From Rhodococcus sp. SBT000017 (lineage in GTDB: Bacteria > Actinomycetota > Actinomycetes > Mycobacteriales > Mycobacteriaceae): DNA of 64,000 nucleotides. Each line of letters begins with the position of its first letter. Position 1 is the first letter of the stretch. The notes beneath the pieces were generated by a model. It had not been told where the DNA came from and ran no database searches. It was given only the letters and a program-made list of their open reading frames with translations. The position numbers and the translations under genes are program-made. The stretch is from positions 2,790,001 through 2,854,000 of the forward strand of contig NZ_REFU01000001.1 in assembly GCF_003688915.1 (NCBI RefSeq), written 5' to 3'. Shown here piece by piece: positions 35,015 to 43,473 of this stretch.

Positions 35015-35056
35015 CGAGAGAAGCCCCGCCTCCCGTTCGAGGCGGGGCTTCTCTCG
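35015..35056. terminator. Strong bidirectional terminator hairpin
   Basis: A perfect 18-bp stem (35015-35032 with 35039-35056) closes a CCGTTC loop. It separates the CsbD-like gene (plus) from the small conserved gene (minus) that ends at 35060, so it can serve both strands. Confidence 0.9.
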
Positions 35057-35059
35057 TCT

Positions 35060-35356
35060 CTACAGCGGCTTGAGTGCCCGGCTGGGCACCCAGTGCGTGA
35101 CGGTTTCGCTTCGGTCTCGTGACATCAACTCGTACGTGACGCGACCGAGCCAATCCCCGTCGACGGTGATGGACCATTCGACCAGATCTCCCGGTACGAC
35201 GCGTCGCACATCGAATCCCTCGGGGTTGAACTTCGACGAGTGGTGCGGCGGAAGCGGGTAGAGGATGTTGAGGTCGATCCAGACCTTCAGCGGTGGTCGG
35301 AGCAGCTTGAACGGCCGCACGGCAGACGCCGGTCGAGGTTGCGCGCGCCGTGCCAT
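35060..35356 (-). CDS. Small conserved-looking hypothetical protein
   Basis: 98 residues, no membrane segment or signal peptide. A basic N-terminus is followed by LKVWIDLNILYPLPPHHSSKFNPEGFDVRRV and a beta-rich stretch ending in HWVPSRALKPL. No family was recognised. The ATG at 35356 is chosen because the extra 12 residues of the longer frame look non-coding. It lies between two strong terminators, so it is transcribed alone or from its own promoter. Confidence 0.6.
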   Translation of the reverse strand: MARRAQPRPASAVRPFKLLRPPLKVWIDLNILYPLPPHHSSKFNPEGFDVRRVVPGDLVEWSITVDGDWLGRVTYELMSRDRSETVTHWVPSRALKPL

Positions 35357-35405
35357 CGTTCGATCATACGTTCGATTTCTACACCGATCCACCGCCCCGG
35401 AGAAC

Positions 35406-35448
35406 GAAGAACGGCCACCCGCACGCGAGGTGCGAGTGGCCGTTGTTC
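35406..35448 (-). terminator. Terminator hairpin after the mycolyltransferase gene
   Basis: Two 19-bp arms (35406-35424 and 35430-35448) pair with two mismatches around a 5-bp loop (GCGAG), 13 bp after the stop of the esterase on the minus strand. Confidence 0.8.
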
Positions 35449-35461
35449 GGTGTTACGAGGA

Positions 35462-36514
35462 TCAGATGCCGAGCGATCCCGCCAGGAACGGCCAGGAGTT
35501 GTGCAGGTCGTCCTGCCAGTAGCCCCACGAGTGGTTTCCGATCGGGCGGAAGTCCACGGTGGCCGGGATTCCGAGCTGGTCGAGCCGCTTGGCCAGGTTC
35601 GAGGTGCAGAAGTTGGTGGCAACTTCGATGCCGCCGCCGACGATGACCTGGTTGGCGAGCGTCGCCGGGTCGTTCTTCAGACGCGGGTTGGCGTAGGTGT
35701 CGTTCGGTGCACCGGGCAGGCCGCTGCCGGTGCTCATGTAGATCTGCGTTCCGCGGAGCTTCTCGGCGTTGAGCAGCGGATCGTTCTCGCGCCACACGGG
35801 GCCGTCGAGCGGTCCCCACATGTTCTCGACGTTGCCGCCGCCGTAGGTCTCGACGACGAGCTTGACGAACTGCTGACCGATGGGGTCGGAGGTCTGAGCG
35901 CAGCCGCTGTACGCAGCGACGCCGGTGAACTTGCCCGGGTACTTGATCGCGATGTTGAGAACCGAGGTGCCCGTCATGGACAGTGCTGCGAGCGACTGGC
36001 GGCCGTTGGTGTCGAACTGGGCGTCGATCAGCGGGGGCAGTTCTTCACCGAGGAAGGTGCTCCACTTGTTGCTGCCGAGCTTCGGATCGTCCTGGATCCA
36101 GTCGGTGTAGTACGACCACTTGCCCTTCTGCGGAGTCACGATGTACGCGTTCTTGTCCGAGAGGAAGGCCTCGGCGTCGGTCTGCGACTGCCACGATGCG
36201 GCATCCTCGCCGCCGCCTGCGCCGTTGAGCAGGTAGAGCACCGGGCGGGACACGCTGTCGTCGGCCGGCTTCTGCACCGTCACCGGAATGGTGCGGTTCA
36301 TCGACGCCGAGAACACCTGGAGCTGAACCTGGCGGTTGTCGAGAGTGTTCACCGATTCGATCCGCGATCCGTTGCTCGACTGCGTCGTGGCCGCAGGCAG
36401 TTCGTCTGCGGACGCGACGGGCGTCATCAGCGCGGTCGGAAGAATCGCCACTGCGAGGGCGACGGCCGTAGCCGAACCGATTCGCCGGAAGCCGTGTCGT
36501 CGAGATCGTGGCAC
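35462..36514 (-). CDS. Secreted mycolyltransferase/esterase, antigen-85 family
   Basis: 350 residues with a signal peptide (cleavage near ASA-DEL, residue 37). The alpha/beta fold is of the antigen-85 (Fbp/corynomycolyltransferase) type: LYLLNGAGG, then LAALSMTGTS with nucleophile Ser179, and the C-terminal His328 in NHSWGYW, a signature of the family. It transfers mycolic acids onto trehalose or arabinogalactan in the cell envelope. It uses a GTG start with AAAGGTGA 7 bp upstream. Its presence supports a mycolic-acid-containing host. Single gene between two hairpin terminators and a membrane-protein gene. Confidence 0.88.
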   Translation of the reverse strand: MPRSRRHGFRRIGSATAVALAVAILPTALMTPVASADELPAATTQSSNGSRIESVNTLDNRQVQLQVFSASMNRTIPVTVQKPADDSVSRPVLYLLNGAGGGEDAASWQSQTDAEAFLSDKNAYIVTPQKGKWSYYTDWIQDDPKLGSNKWSTFLGEELPPLIDAQFDTNGRQSLAALSMTGTSVLNIAIKYPGKFTGVAAYSGCAQTSDPIGQQFVKLVVETYGGGNVENMWGPLDGPVWRENDPLLNAEKLRGTQIYMSTGSGLPGAPNDTYANPRLKNDPATLANQVIVGGGIEVATNFCTSNLAKRLDQLGIPATVDFRPIGNHSWGYWQDDLHNSWPFLAGSLGI

Positions 36515-36604
36515 GCTGTTTCACCTTTTCGTCGAGTTACACCGGTCGAGTCTCTACATCGGCCGAAGATGAGGTGACGTTACCTCGAGCAACCGACCGG
36601 TAAG

Positions 36605-37882
36605 TTATGGACCGGACGAATCCGAGACTCGATCGTGATGCTCGCGGTCGTCGTGTCGAATGACGACAAGGCAACCCACGATGACGATCATCGCGACCAC
36701 CACGCCGACGGGTAGCGGCGAATACAGCCAGACGATGGGCCGCACATAGTCCTCGGGCGTGCCGTCCGTCCATCCGAATTCCCGCGGCGGCACCGGAGCC
36801 GACACCCAGAACAGCGTCAGCGCGAACGGAATCAGCGGACCGATGCTCGACGCCACCGTGCGGGTGGGTTGCATCGACCCGACGGCCAGGCCGAGGGCGA
36901 CGGGATATAGAGTGCAATAGGCAACGGTTCCAACGACATTGACCGCACTGTCGTCGATCGCAAGCAGACCGGTGGCCGTGACCACGGCCAGCAGCACGAG
37001 CGCGGGGGTCGACAGGTCTCGGCGCAGGCCAATCCCTACCGCCGCAACGAACAGCGACGCAGAGATCGGCAGCACCCACCACGACGCGTCCGACCATCCC
37101 AGCGAATTGACCCCGGACGCCGCGATCGCCAACCCCAGCATCATGTATCGGCCGTCGCGGCCACCGAGGTCGAACGCGACGGCGTAGGTAAGGAGGACCA
37201 CGATCGCGACGGCGAACATCCACATGGTCACCGTCGACGTCGTGTTGCCGAGGTAGGTATAGGCCGTCAGACAGACGAATCCCAGCACGAGAGCGGCCAC
37301 CGCGTCGGAGGATTCGAATCGTCCCACGGGTGCGCGCCGGACGGCCACGAGCAGGACACCAGTGGTTGCGAGCAGGAGGAGCAGCGGGACGGTCGATTCG
37401 ACGTGCTGCGGTGCCAACCCATCCATCCATCGTCCCTCACGCGGTCCGCGTAGCGCAGAGATCGCGTGGTAGAACAACATCGAGCCCAGCAGCCCGACCG
37501 CGATGCCTGCAGACGGAAGTCTGCGTCCACTGGCGACGAATCCGCAGACGCCGACCAGAACGCCGGCACCGAGGGCGTTGGTCGTCACCGCTTGGTTGGA
37601 CGCGATCGGTGCGAACGACGGCAGCGCAATCACTACCGCCCCGAGCGCGGCAGCCACTGCAGCCGACACCCGGGGGCGTCGGCGATGAACTACCGCGAGC
37701 ACGACCACAGCGGCCATCACCGCGAGGGTGCCCGCCCACTGCGCGGTGACGAATGCCCCGTACCACTTGCCCGAGGACTCGATGTGGAACAAGTCCTGGC
37801 CGAGCGATTCGCGAATCGAGTATCCGGCAACGAATCCACCGCATACCGTTGCCACAACTGGCCCGTACCGATCCGCGATCAT
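36605..37882 (-). CDS. Polytopic membrane protein of unknown function
   Basis: 425 residues with about 11-12 hydrophobic segments in regular spacing and a short charged C-terminus (HDDREHHDRVSD). No transporter or enzyme motif was recognised. The ATG at 37882 begins MIADRYGPVVATVCGG. The gene is divergent from a secreted-protein gene and 90 bp upstream of the mycolyltransferase on the same strand. A role in the envelope is possible from context only. Confidence 0.65.
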   Translation of the reverse strand: MIADRYGPVVATVCGGFVAGYSIRESLGQDLFHIESSGKWYGAFVTAQWAGTLAVMAAVVVLAVVHRRRPRVSAAVAAALGAVVIALPSFAPIASNQAVTTNALGAGVLVGVCGFVASGRRLPSAGIAVGLLGSMLFYHAISALRGPREGRWMDGLAPQHVESTVPLLLLLATTGVLLVAVRRAPVGRFESSDAVAALVLGFVCLTAYTYLGNTTSTVTMWMFAVAIVVLLTYAVAFDLGGRDGRYMMLGLAIAASGVNSLGWSDASWWVLPISASLFVAAVGIGLRRDLSTPALVLLAVVTATGLLAIDDSAVNVVGTVAYCTLYPVALGLAVGSMQPTRTVASSIGPLIPFALTLFWVSAPVPPREFGWTDGTPEDYVRPIVWLYSPLPVGVVVAMIVIVGCLVVIRHDDREHHDRVSDSSGP

Positions 37883-37962
37883 GTCTTCAACGTAGAGGTA
37901 TTCCCTCGGAACGGGTGTCTGTGGTCTATTGGGTGCCAGCCCCAGCGAAGGAGTCGATCGAG

Positions 37963-38358
37963 ATGTTTCGTCGCACAGCCGTCATCGCGTGCGTCATTGC
38001 AGGTGCCGCCGCTCTCGGCATGGGAACGGCCGCCGCCGACGAATGGCCCACTCCGCCGCCGTATCCGAGTCCGACGGCCCCACAGGATGTCACCGGCTTC
38101 CTCACTCCTCAGGACCCGGACTACTGGAACCCCTTCGTCAGCAAGAACAGACTGACCTCGCCCTACGGCAACAGCACTCGCATCGTGTGCACCGGTTTCC
38201 ATGGCGTGTTGCTCGAGTGCTGGCAGGCCGACTCGAACGGCAACCCGCACAAGCTGATTCCGCTGAACATGAACTACCCGGGTTCGACGGGTCAGCTGTT
38301 GCCCGGCGGCGGGCCCGGGCACTTCGTCTACCCCGGCTTCATCCCCGGCATCGGCTGA
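37963..38358 (+). CDS. Small secreted protein
   Basis: 131 residues with a clean signal peptide (FRRTAVIACVIAGAAALGMGTAAA, cleavage near A-DEW). The mature part is Pro/Gly/Asn-rich with two Cys (IVCTGF and LECWQ) that may form a disulfide. No family recognised, although similar small exported proteins are common in mycolata. The ATG at 37963 follows GAAGGAG. A 54-nt hairpin terminates it. Confidence 0.7.
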   Translation: MFRRTAVIACVIAGAAALGMGTAAADEWPTPPPYPSPTAPQDVTGFLTPQDPDYWNPFVSKNRLTSPYGNSTRIVCTGFHGVLLECWQADSNGNPHKLIPLNMNYPGSTGQLLPGGGPGHFVYPGFIPGIG

Positions 38359-38371
38359 TCCGCACCTGACC

Positions 38372-38425
38372 GTTCACTACCGTCGACCGATCGCGGATTT
38401 CCGCAGATCGGCGACGGTACTGAAC
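38372..38425. terminator. Long two-tier hairpin between convergent genes
   Basis: Nearly the whole 54-nt stretch folds on itself: outer arms GTTCACTACCGTCG and CGACGGTACTGAAC (one mismatch), inner arms CCGATCGCGGA and TCCGCAGATCGG around a TT loop. It lies between the stops at 38358 (plus) and 38438 (minus). Confidence 0.8.
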
Positions 38426-38437
38426 AGTGGGGTGCGC

Positions 38438-39745
38438 TCAGTGGTACGGCTTACGCGCCGTTTCCGGGTCGCCGTAGGTGATGGCCCGTTCGCGTCGGGT
38501 GCCGGTGGCCAGGGTTGCGGCCCAGTTGATCAGCGTCCCGACGCGATTGCGGTTGCCGGCCAGGAACGCGATGTGGATGACGCCCCACGAGACCCAGCCG
38601 AGGAATCCGGACATCCGTAGCGGCCCGGCCTGTACCAGAGCGTGACCGCGGGCGATGTAGGCCGCGGTGCCGAGGTCTCGATACTTGAAATCCTTTCGCA
38701 CAGAACCGGACAGGTCTGCTGCGATCGCCGCACCCGCCGCTCGGCCGCCCTGCATCGCCACTTCGGCTACTCCCGCAAGCTTGTTCAGCGACATGATGTC
38801 TCCGACGACGAACACCGTGCGATGCCCTGGGATCGAGAGGTCCGGTTGCACCGCGATGCGTCCGGAGCGATCCTGCTCGACGCCCATCGCGTCGGCGAGT
38901 TGCTTCACGAACGGTACGGCTTCGACGCCTGCGGTCCACAGCACGGTGTGGGTGCCGTAGCGAGTGACGGTCTTGGGTTCGGCCTTGGCCGTCACCTCGA
39001 CGTCGGTGGCCGTGACGTCGGTGACGTGAACTCCGAGATGGGTTTCCACGCCTACCGCGTCGAGCGTGCGCTGCGCTTTTTTCGTCAGGGAGTCGGGGAA
39101 CGATTCGAGAACGCGATCGCCGCCGTGAAAGAGCAGCACTCGCGCTTCCGACGGGTGGATGGCGTCGAACTCTTTCGCCAATGCCCTGGTGGCGAGTTCT
39201 CTTATCTGCCCGGCCAATTCGACTCCGGTCGGACCTCCCCCTGCCACGGCGAAGGTGAGCCAGGGTCGGCGTTCGTCGGCGGTGGGCAGGGATTCGGCCA
39301 TCTCGAAGGCGGAGATCAGCTTTCGCCTGATCGCGAGGGCATCGTCGAGGGTCTTCATGCCCGGTGCCCACTGCACGTATTCGTCGTGGCCGTGATAGGC
39401 CTGCTGCATTCCGACGGCGACGACGAGGTAGTCGTAGGGCAGCTCGAACGTCGAGCCGTCGAACCGACTCGCCGTCACCACTCCGCCGTCACCCACTGCG
39501 GTCACGGACGTCGCTTCGCCCAATGCCACATGCACGTTCTTCTGCTTACGCAGCAGGTGTCGCAGTGGACTGGCGATCGATCCCTCGGACACCAGACCGG
39601 TGGCGCACTGATAGAGCAGCGGCTGGAAGACGTGGGAGGTGCCGCGTTCGAGCACGGTGACGTCGACGTCCTCACCGCGTAGGCGACGGGCCGCGTGGAG
39701 CCCACCGAATCCCCCGCCGATGACCAATACCCGTGGACGTGCCAT
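38438..39745 (-). CDS. ndh: Type II NADH dehydrogenase (NDH-2)
   Basis: 435 residues. FAD motif VLVIGGGFGGLHAARRL at the N-terminus, QPLLYQCATG, the NADH motif VAGGGPTGVELAGQI, VLWTAGV and VFVVGDI near residue 315. A hydrophobic C-terminal region (SGFLGWVSWGVIHIAFLAG) docks the enzyme to the membrane. It oxidises NADH and reduces menaquinone without pumping protons. It shares its promoter region with the copper genes: two CsoR-like dyads lie just upstream, so copper may affect it. Single-gene unit ended by the hairpin at 38372. Confidence 0.9.
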   Translation of the reverse strand: MARPRVLVIGGGFGGLHAARRLRGEDVDVTVLERGTSHVFQPLLYQCATGLVSEGSIASPLRHLLRKQKNVHVALGEATSVTAVGDGGVVTASRFDGSTFELPYDYLVVAVGMQQAYHGHDEYVQWAPGMKTLDDALAIRRKLISAFEMAESLPTADERRPWLTFAVAGGGPTGVELAGQIRELATRALAKEFDAIHPSEARVLLFHGGDRVLESFPDSLTKKAQRTLDAVGVETHLGVHVTDVTATDVEVTAKAEPKTVTRYGTHTVLWTAGVEAVPFVKQLADAMGVEQDRSGRIAVQPDLSIPGHRTVFVVGDIMSLNKLAGVAEVAMQGGRAAGAAIAADLSGSVRKDFKYRDLGTAAYIARGHALVQAGPLRMSGFLGWVSWGVIHIAFLAGNRNRVGTLINWAATLATGTRRERAITYGDPETARKPYH

Positions 39746-39839
39746 GTGAACGCTCTCCCTCGGACGGACCCGCAGAGAAGGACTCTCCGATATCGCAGCC
39801 TACTCGAGCAGAATTCGATTCGACCCGCCCCTTTCCAAG

Positions 39840-39858
39840 CATACCCAGAGGGGGTATG
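39840..39858. promoter_or_regulatory. CsoR-like operator, imperfect copy
   Basis: CATACCC-N5-GGGTATG between ndh (minus) and the copper chaperone gene (plus). The arms match the TACCC/GGGTA pattern of CsoR-type copper repressor sites. Confidence 0.6.
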
Positions 39859-39876
39859 TTCGAGCCGTCACCCAAG

Positions 39877-39893
39877 ATACCCCCTAGGGGTAT
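39877..39893. promoter_or_regulatory. CsoR-like operator, strong copy
   Basis: ATACCCC-CTA-GGGGTAT, a 17-bp dyad 18 bp before the copper chaperone start. It differs at one position from the site at 43451-43467 upstream of the DUF6153 gene. CsoR sites in actinobacteria share this G/C tract with TA ends. Confidence 0.75.
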
Positions 39894-39911
39894 GCGAGCA
39901 AAGGCGGAGAA

Positions 39912-40148
39912 ATGGAACTGTTCACCAGCAACTATCGAGTCACCGGCATGACCTGCGGCCACTGCGAAGCGTCGATCACCGAAGAGGTCGGCGAGCTCGC
40001 CGAGGTGGAGTCCATGGTCGTGTCCGCCGCCAGTGGGACACTGACCGTGGTCGGTACGCCGGCGCTCCACGAGTCAGACGTCATCGCCGCGGTCCGACAG
40101 GCCGGCTATTCGGCCGTCGCGGATCCCTCCAGTTCACACCATTCGTAG
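39912..40148 (+). CDS. copZ: Copper chaperone, heavy-metal-associated domain
   Basis: 78 residues, one HMA ferredoxin-like domain with the metal site G-M-T-C-G-H-C. It begins with a beta strand (YRVTGMTC) and contains the usual VVSAASGTLTV turn. It carries Cu(I) to the P-type ATPase encoded 33 bp downstream. The ATG at 39912 follows AAAGGCGGAG. Two CsoR-like operators lie directly upstream, so derepression by copper is expected. Confidence 0.88.
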   Translation: MELFTSNYRVTGMTCGHCEASITEEVGELAEVESMVVSAASGTLTVVGTPALHESDVIAAVRQAGYSAVADPSSSHHS

Positions 40149-40181
40149 CCGCCGAACTCGTCAGCGGGAAGGACCAGCACG

Positions 40182-42242
40182 ATGACCCACACGCACACGC
40201 ACACGGAACACTCGACACATTCGGAACACGAAGGACACCAAGGACACAGCGACCACGCTGGGCACGGCGATCACGTCGGGATGTTCCGACGCCTGTTCGC
40301 CATCATGGTCGTGCTTGCCGTCCCCGTCGTCCTCGCGTCCGACATGTTCGCGATGCTCGTCGGATACCCACTGCCCGACGAGCCATGGATCGCCTGGATC
40401 TCCCCGGTGCTGGGCACCGTGATGTTCGCCTGGGGCGGTTCTCCGTTCCTCACCGGCGCAGTGAGCGAAATCCGTTCGCGCGCTCCGGGCATGATGCTCC
40501 TCATCGCACTGGCGATCACCGTCGCGTTCGGTGCATCGATGGGCGCAAGCCTGGGCATCCTCGATCATCAGCTCGACTTCTGGTGGGAGCTGGCCCTGCT
40601 GATCGTGATCATGCTGCTCGGGCACTGGATCGAAATGCGATCGCTGGCGCAGACCACATCCGCGCTGGATTCTCTGGCAGCACTGCTGCCCGACACCGCT
40701 GAACGCGTCGAGAACGACGATGTCGTGCAGGTATCCCCGGACCAGCTCCGACTCGGCGATGTCGTCGTCGTCCGTCCCGGAGGACGGGTGCCCGCCGACG
40801 GCACTGTCGTCGCCGGCTCGGCGAGCATGGACGAATCGATGATCACCGGTGAATCGAAGACGGTCCGTCGCCGCGAAGGCGATCAGGTCGTCGCGGGAAC
40901 AGTGGCCAGCGATTCCGGTCTTCGCGTACAGGTCACCGCCATCGGAGAGGACACCGCACTCGCCGGAATCGGCCGGTTGGTTGCCGACGCCCAGAACTCG
41001 ACGTCGCGAGCTCAACGCATTGCCGACACCGCAGCGGGGTGGTTGTTCTGGTTCGCCCTCGGATCGGCCGGCCTCACCGCCGCCGCGTGGACACTGTTCG
41101 GGATGCCCGACGACGCCGTTGTCCGCACGATCACGGTGCTGGTCATCGCCTGCCCGCACGCACTCGGCTTGGCGATCCCGCTGGTCGTGTCCATCGCCAC
41201 CGAACGAGCCGCCCGCGGCGGCGTGCTTGTCAAGGACCGGCTCGCACTCGAAACCATGAGGACGGTGGACACCGTGCTGTTCGACAAGACCGGCACCCTC
41301 ACCAAAGGCGAACCCACCGTCACCGCGATCGAGGTGACCGCCGGCCGCAGCCCCGACGACGTCCTGGCGCTGGCTGCAGCCGCGGAAGCCGACTCCGAGC
41401 ACCCGTTGGCGCGCGCCATCGTCGCCGCTGCGAGACACCGAGAGCTGACCGTTCCTGCGGCCACCGACTTCCGATCGTCCCCGGCGATCGGGGTGTCCGC
41501 CGACGTCGACGGACTCCACATCCAGGTCGGCGGGCCTGCACTACTGAAGCAGGAACACGCAACCGAACTCTCTGTCGCCGATCGATGGCGCGAGGGCGGG
41601 GCGATCATCCTGCATGTCCTCGCCGGCGACACCGTCATCGGAGCGCTCGCCCTCGCCGACGAGATTCGACCCGAATCACGCACTGCGATCGACGCGTTGC
41701 ACGCCCGAGAGATCACGGTGGTGATGATCACCGGAGACGCCGACGCCGTCGCGAAATCCGTTGCCACCGAACTCGGGGTGGACCGGTTCTTCGCCGGAGT
41801 GAAACCGGCAGACAAGTCGCACACTGTTGCGACCCTGCAACAAGAAGGACGCACCGTCGCGATGGTCGGCGACGGGGTCAACGACGCCCCGGCATTGGCG
41901 CAGGCGGATGTGGGTATCGCGATCGGAGCCGGTACCGATGTCGCGATCGCGTCGGCGGGAGTGATCCTGGCCAGCGACGACCCCCGGTCCGTGCTGTCGG
42001 TGATCGAACTCTCCCGCGCCTCGTACCGCAAGATGAAGCAAAACCTGTGGTGGGCAGCGGGATACAACCTGATATCGGTTCCGCTCGCGGCAGGAGTGCT
42101 GGCACCGGTCGGCTTCGTGCTCCCCATGTCGATCGGTGCCGTCCTGATGTCACTGTCGACGATCGTCGTCGCCGCCAACGCGCAGCTACTCCGTCGACTC
42201 GACCTCTCCCCCGACGCGGTGACCGGCCGACCTGTGCACTGA
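40182..42242 (+). CDS. copB: Copper-translocating P-type ATPase, CopB type
   Basis: 686 residues. The N-terminus is His-rich instead of carrying an HMA domain: 11 His in the first 31 residues. Motifs: TGES (222-225), metal site Cys-Pro-His (324-326), which defines the CopB/P1B-3 group, phosphorylated Asp368 in DKTGT, the HP motif in SEHPLAR, and GDGVNDA. Eight membrane helices are expected, the last two being NLWWAAGYNLIS and MSIGAVLMSLS. It exports copper, with silver possible. Downstream of copZ in the same operon and under the same operators; a strong terminator follows. Confidence 0.9.
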   Translation: MTHTHTHTEHSTHSEHEGHQGHSDHAGHGDHVGMFRRLFAIMVVLAVPVVLASDMFAMLVGYPLPDEPWIAWISPVLGTVMFAWGGSPFLTGAVSEIRSRAPGMMLLIALAITVAFGASMGASLGILDHQLDFWWELALLIVIMLLGHWIEMRSLAQTTSALDSLAALLPDTAERVENDDVVQVSPDQLRLGDVVVVRPGGRVPADGTVVAGSASMDESMITGESKTVRRREGDQVVAGTVASDSGLRVQVTAIGEDTALAGIGRLVADAQNSTSRAQRIADTAAGWLFWFALGSAGLTAAAWTLFGMPDDAVVRTITVLVIACPHALGLAIPLVVSIATERAARGGVLVKDRLALETMRTVDTVLFDKTGTLTKGEPTVTAIEVTAGRSPDDVLALAAAAEADSEHPLARAIVAAARHRELTVPAATDFRSSPAIGVSADVDGLHIQVGGPALLKQEHATELSVADRWREGGAIILHVLAGDTVIGALALADEIRPESRTAIDALHAREITVVMITGDADAVAKSVATELGVDRFFAGVKPADKSHTVATLQQEGRTVAMVGDGVNDAPALAQADVGIAIGAGTDVAIASAGVILASDDPRSVLSVIELSRASYRKMKQNLWWAAGYNLISVPLAAGVLAPVGFVLPMSIGAVLMSLSTIVVAANAQLLRRLDLSPDAVTGRPVH

Positions 42243-42274
42243 GCCATCGACGACGCCGAATCGTCCCGGCACGG

Positions 42275-42313
42275 CCGAGGGCCGCACCCCCGATGAGAGG
42301 GTGCGGCCTTCGG
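42275..42313. terminator. Bidirectional terminator between copB and DUF305 gene
   Basis: CCGAGGGCCGCACCC (42275-42289) pairs with GGGTGCGGCCTTCGG (42299-42313), 15 bp with one wobble pair and a 9-base loop, between convergent genes. Confidence 0.85.
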
Positions 42314-42325
42314 TGTCTGTGCAGA

Positions 42326-42952
42326 TCAGCCGAGCAACGCCTGCATGGTGTCGATTTCCTGCTGCTGTGAGGCCACGATCGTGCGCGCCATCTCCTGCGC
42401 GTCGGGGTTCGAGCCGTCGGCGATCTCGATGTTCGCCATCTCGATTGCGCCCTCGTGGTGCTCGATCATCATCGTCAACCATTGGCGGTCGAACTCGGCA
42501 CCGGTGGCCGCACTCAGCGCGTCCATGTCCTGTTGGGTCATCATGCCCATGCCCATGCCCGAGCTGTGGTCCATTCCGCCCATCTCACCCATGTCGGACG
42601 AGGGTGCGGGCTGACCCCATTCGGCGAGCCAGGCCGTCATCCGGTCCATCTCCGGTTGCTGCGCGGCTTCGATCGCCGACGCCAAGGCCACGACGTCCGA
42701 ATTGTCGGTGCGGCCATCGACCATTGCCGCCATCTCGACCGCCTGCGCATGATGCGGGTACATCATCCGAGCGAACATCACGTCCGCATCGTTGAATTCT
42801 GCGGACGCGTCGGCCTGGTCCGATGACGCCGACGACGAGTTCGGCGAGCCCATCGAATGGCCGTCCATCGACGAGTCGTCGCTACTACAGCCGGCGAGAA
42901 GGAATGCGCTCACGGTGGCGGCAGCCAGCGAAGCGACGAGTGTTGTACGCAT
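42326..42952 (-). CDS. DUF305 copper-associated lipoprotein
   Basis: 208 residues with a lipoprotein signal (FLLAGC, lipid on Cys near residue 20), a Ser/Asp-rich spacer, and two DUF305 halves, each with the His-His motif: MMYPHHAQAVEMA and MMIEHHEGAIEMA. Between them lies a Met-rich stretch (MGEMGGMDHSSGMGMGMM) suited to bind copper. It sits on the outer face of the membrane and probably buffers copper. The ATG at 42952 follows AAGGAG with 6-bp spacing. Downstream of the DUF6153 gene and presumably in one operon under the third CsoR-like site. Confidence 0.87.
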   Translation of the reverse strand: MRTTLVASLAAATVSAFLLAGCSSDDSSMDGHSMGSPNSSSASSDQADASAEFNDADVMFARMMYPHHAQAVEMAAMVDGRTDNSDVVALASAIEAAQQPEMDRMTAWLAEWGQPAPSSDMGEMGGMDHSSGMGMGMMTQQDMDALSAATGAEFDRQWLTMMIEHHEGAIEMANIEIADGSNPDAQEMARTIVASQQQEIDTMQALLG

Positions 42953-43034
42953 GTGAATCTCCTTGAACAAGTGCGAAATACAGGGATCTGGGTACGGCGA
43001 TCCGCCGGTGGTGGTGCGTCCACCGGGCTCCCTG

Positions 43035-43430
43035 TCACACTCGCAAGGTCACCGACCTGTCCAGCTCCCAGAGGGTCCACGGCGGCGCACGCTCCGAGAT
43101 GGAGTCGGTGCGCCCACCGATACCGTCCTCCGACATCAGCGAGTAAACGACATCCACGCCGGTCGCTGGGACCGACAGCGCAGCCCACGACACCGTGGTT
43201 CCCGCGCACGGATGCATCATCTGATGTGCCGACGGGCAGTCGTGTTCACCGGTCGCAACCTGTACCGGATCCTCGTGGTGGGTCGCCGACGCCATGGCGG
43301 CGTGTTCGCTGCTCGCCGACGTTGTCGGTGTCACCGAGTGCATCAGCAGCACCCCGAAGATCGTCAGTGCGATCAGCAATCCGGTCGCCGAGGCAACGCC
43401 CGGGCGTCTGCGTCGGATCACTGAGTGCAT
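43035..43430 (-). CDS. DUF6153-like small membrane protein
   Basis: 131 residues. One N-terminal membrane helix (about 14-31) is followed by a His/Met-rich outside part with HAAMASATHHED, HDCPSAHQMMHPC and two Cys, a pattern of copper-linked DUF6153 proteins. The family is commonly beside DUF305 genes in actinobacteria. Function not established; copper binding is inferred from His, Met and Cys content. A CsoR-like operator lies 20 bp upstream of its start. First gene of an operon with the DUF305 gene. Confidence 0.72.
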   Translation of the reverse strand: MHSVIRRRRPGVASATGLLIALTIFGVLLMHSVTPTTSASSEHAAMASATHHEDPVQVATGEHDCPSAHQMMHPCAGTTVSWAALSVPATGVDVVYSLMSEDGIGGRTDSISERAPPWTLWELDRSVTLRV

Positions 43431-43450
43431 GTCACCGACGATAGCAAGTC

Positions 43451-43467
43451 ATACCCCCTAGGGGTAG
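43451..43467. promoter_or_regulatory. CsoR-like operator before the DUF6153-DUF305 operon
   Basis: ATACCCC-CTA-GGGGTAG, identical in 16 of 17 positions to the operator at 39877-39893. It lies in the 151-bp region between the DUF6153 gene (minus) and a universal stress protein gene (plus). Confidence 0.75.
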
Positions 43468-43473
43468 CCGGCA

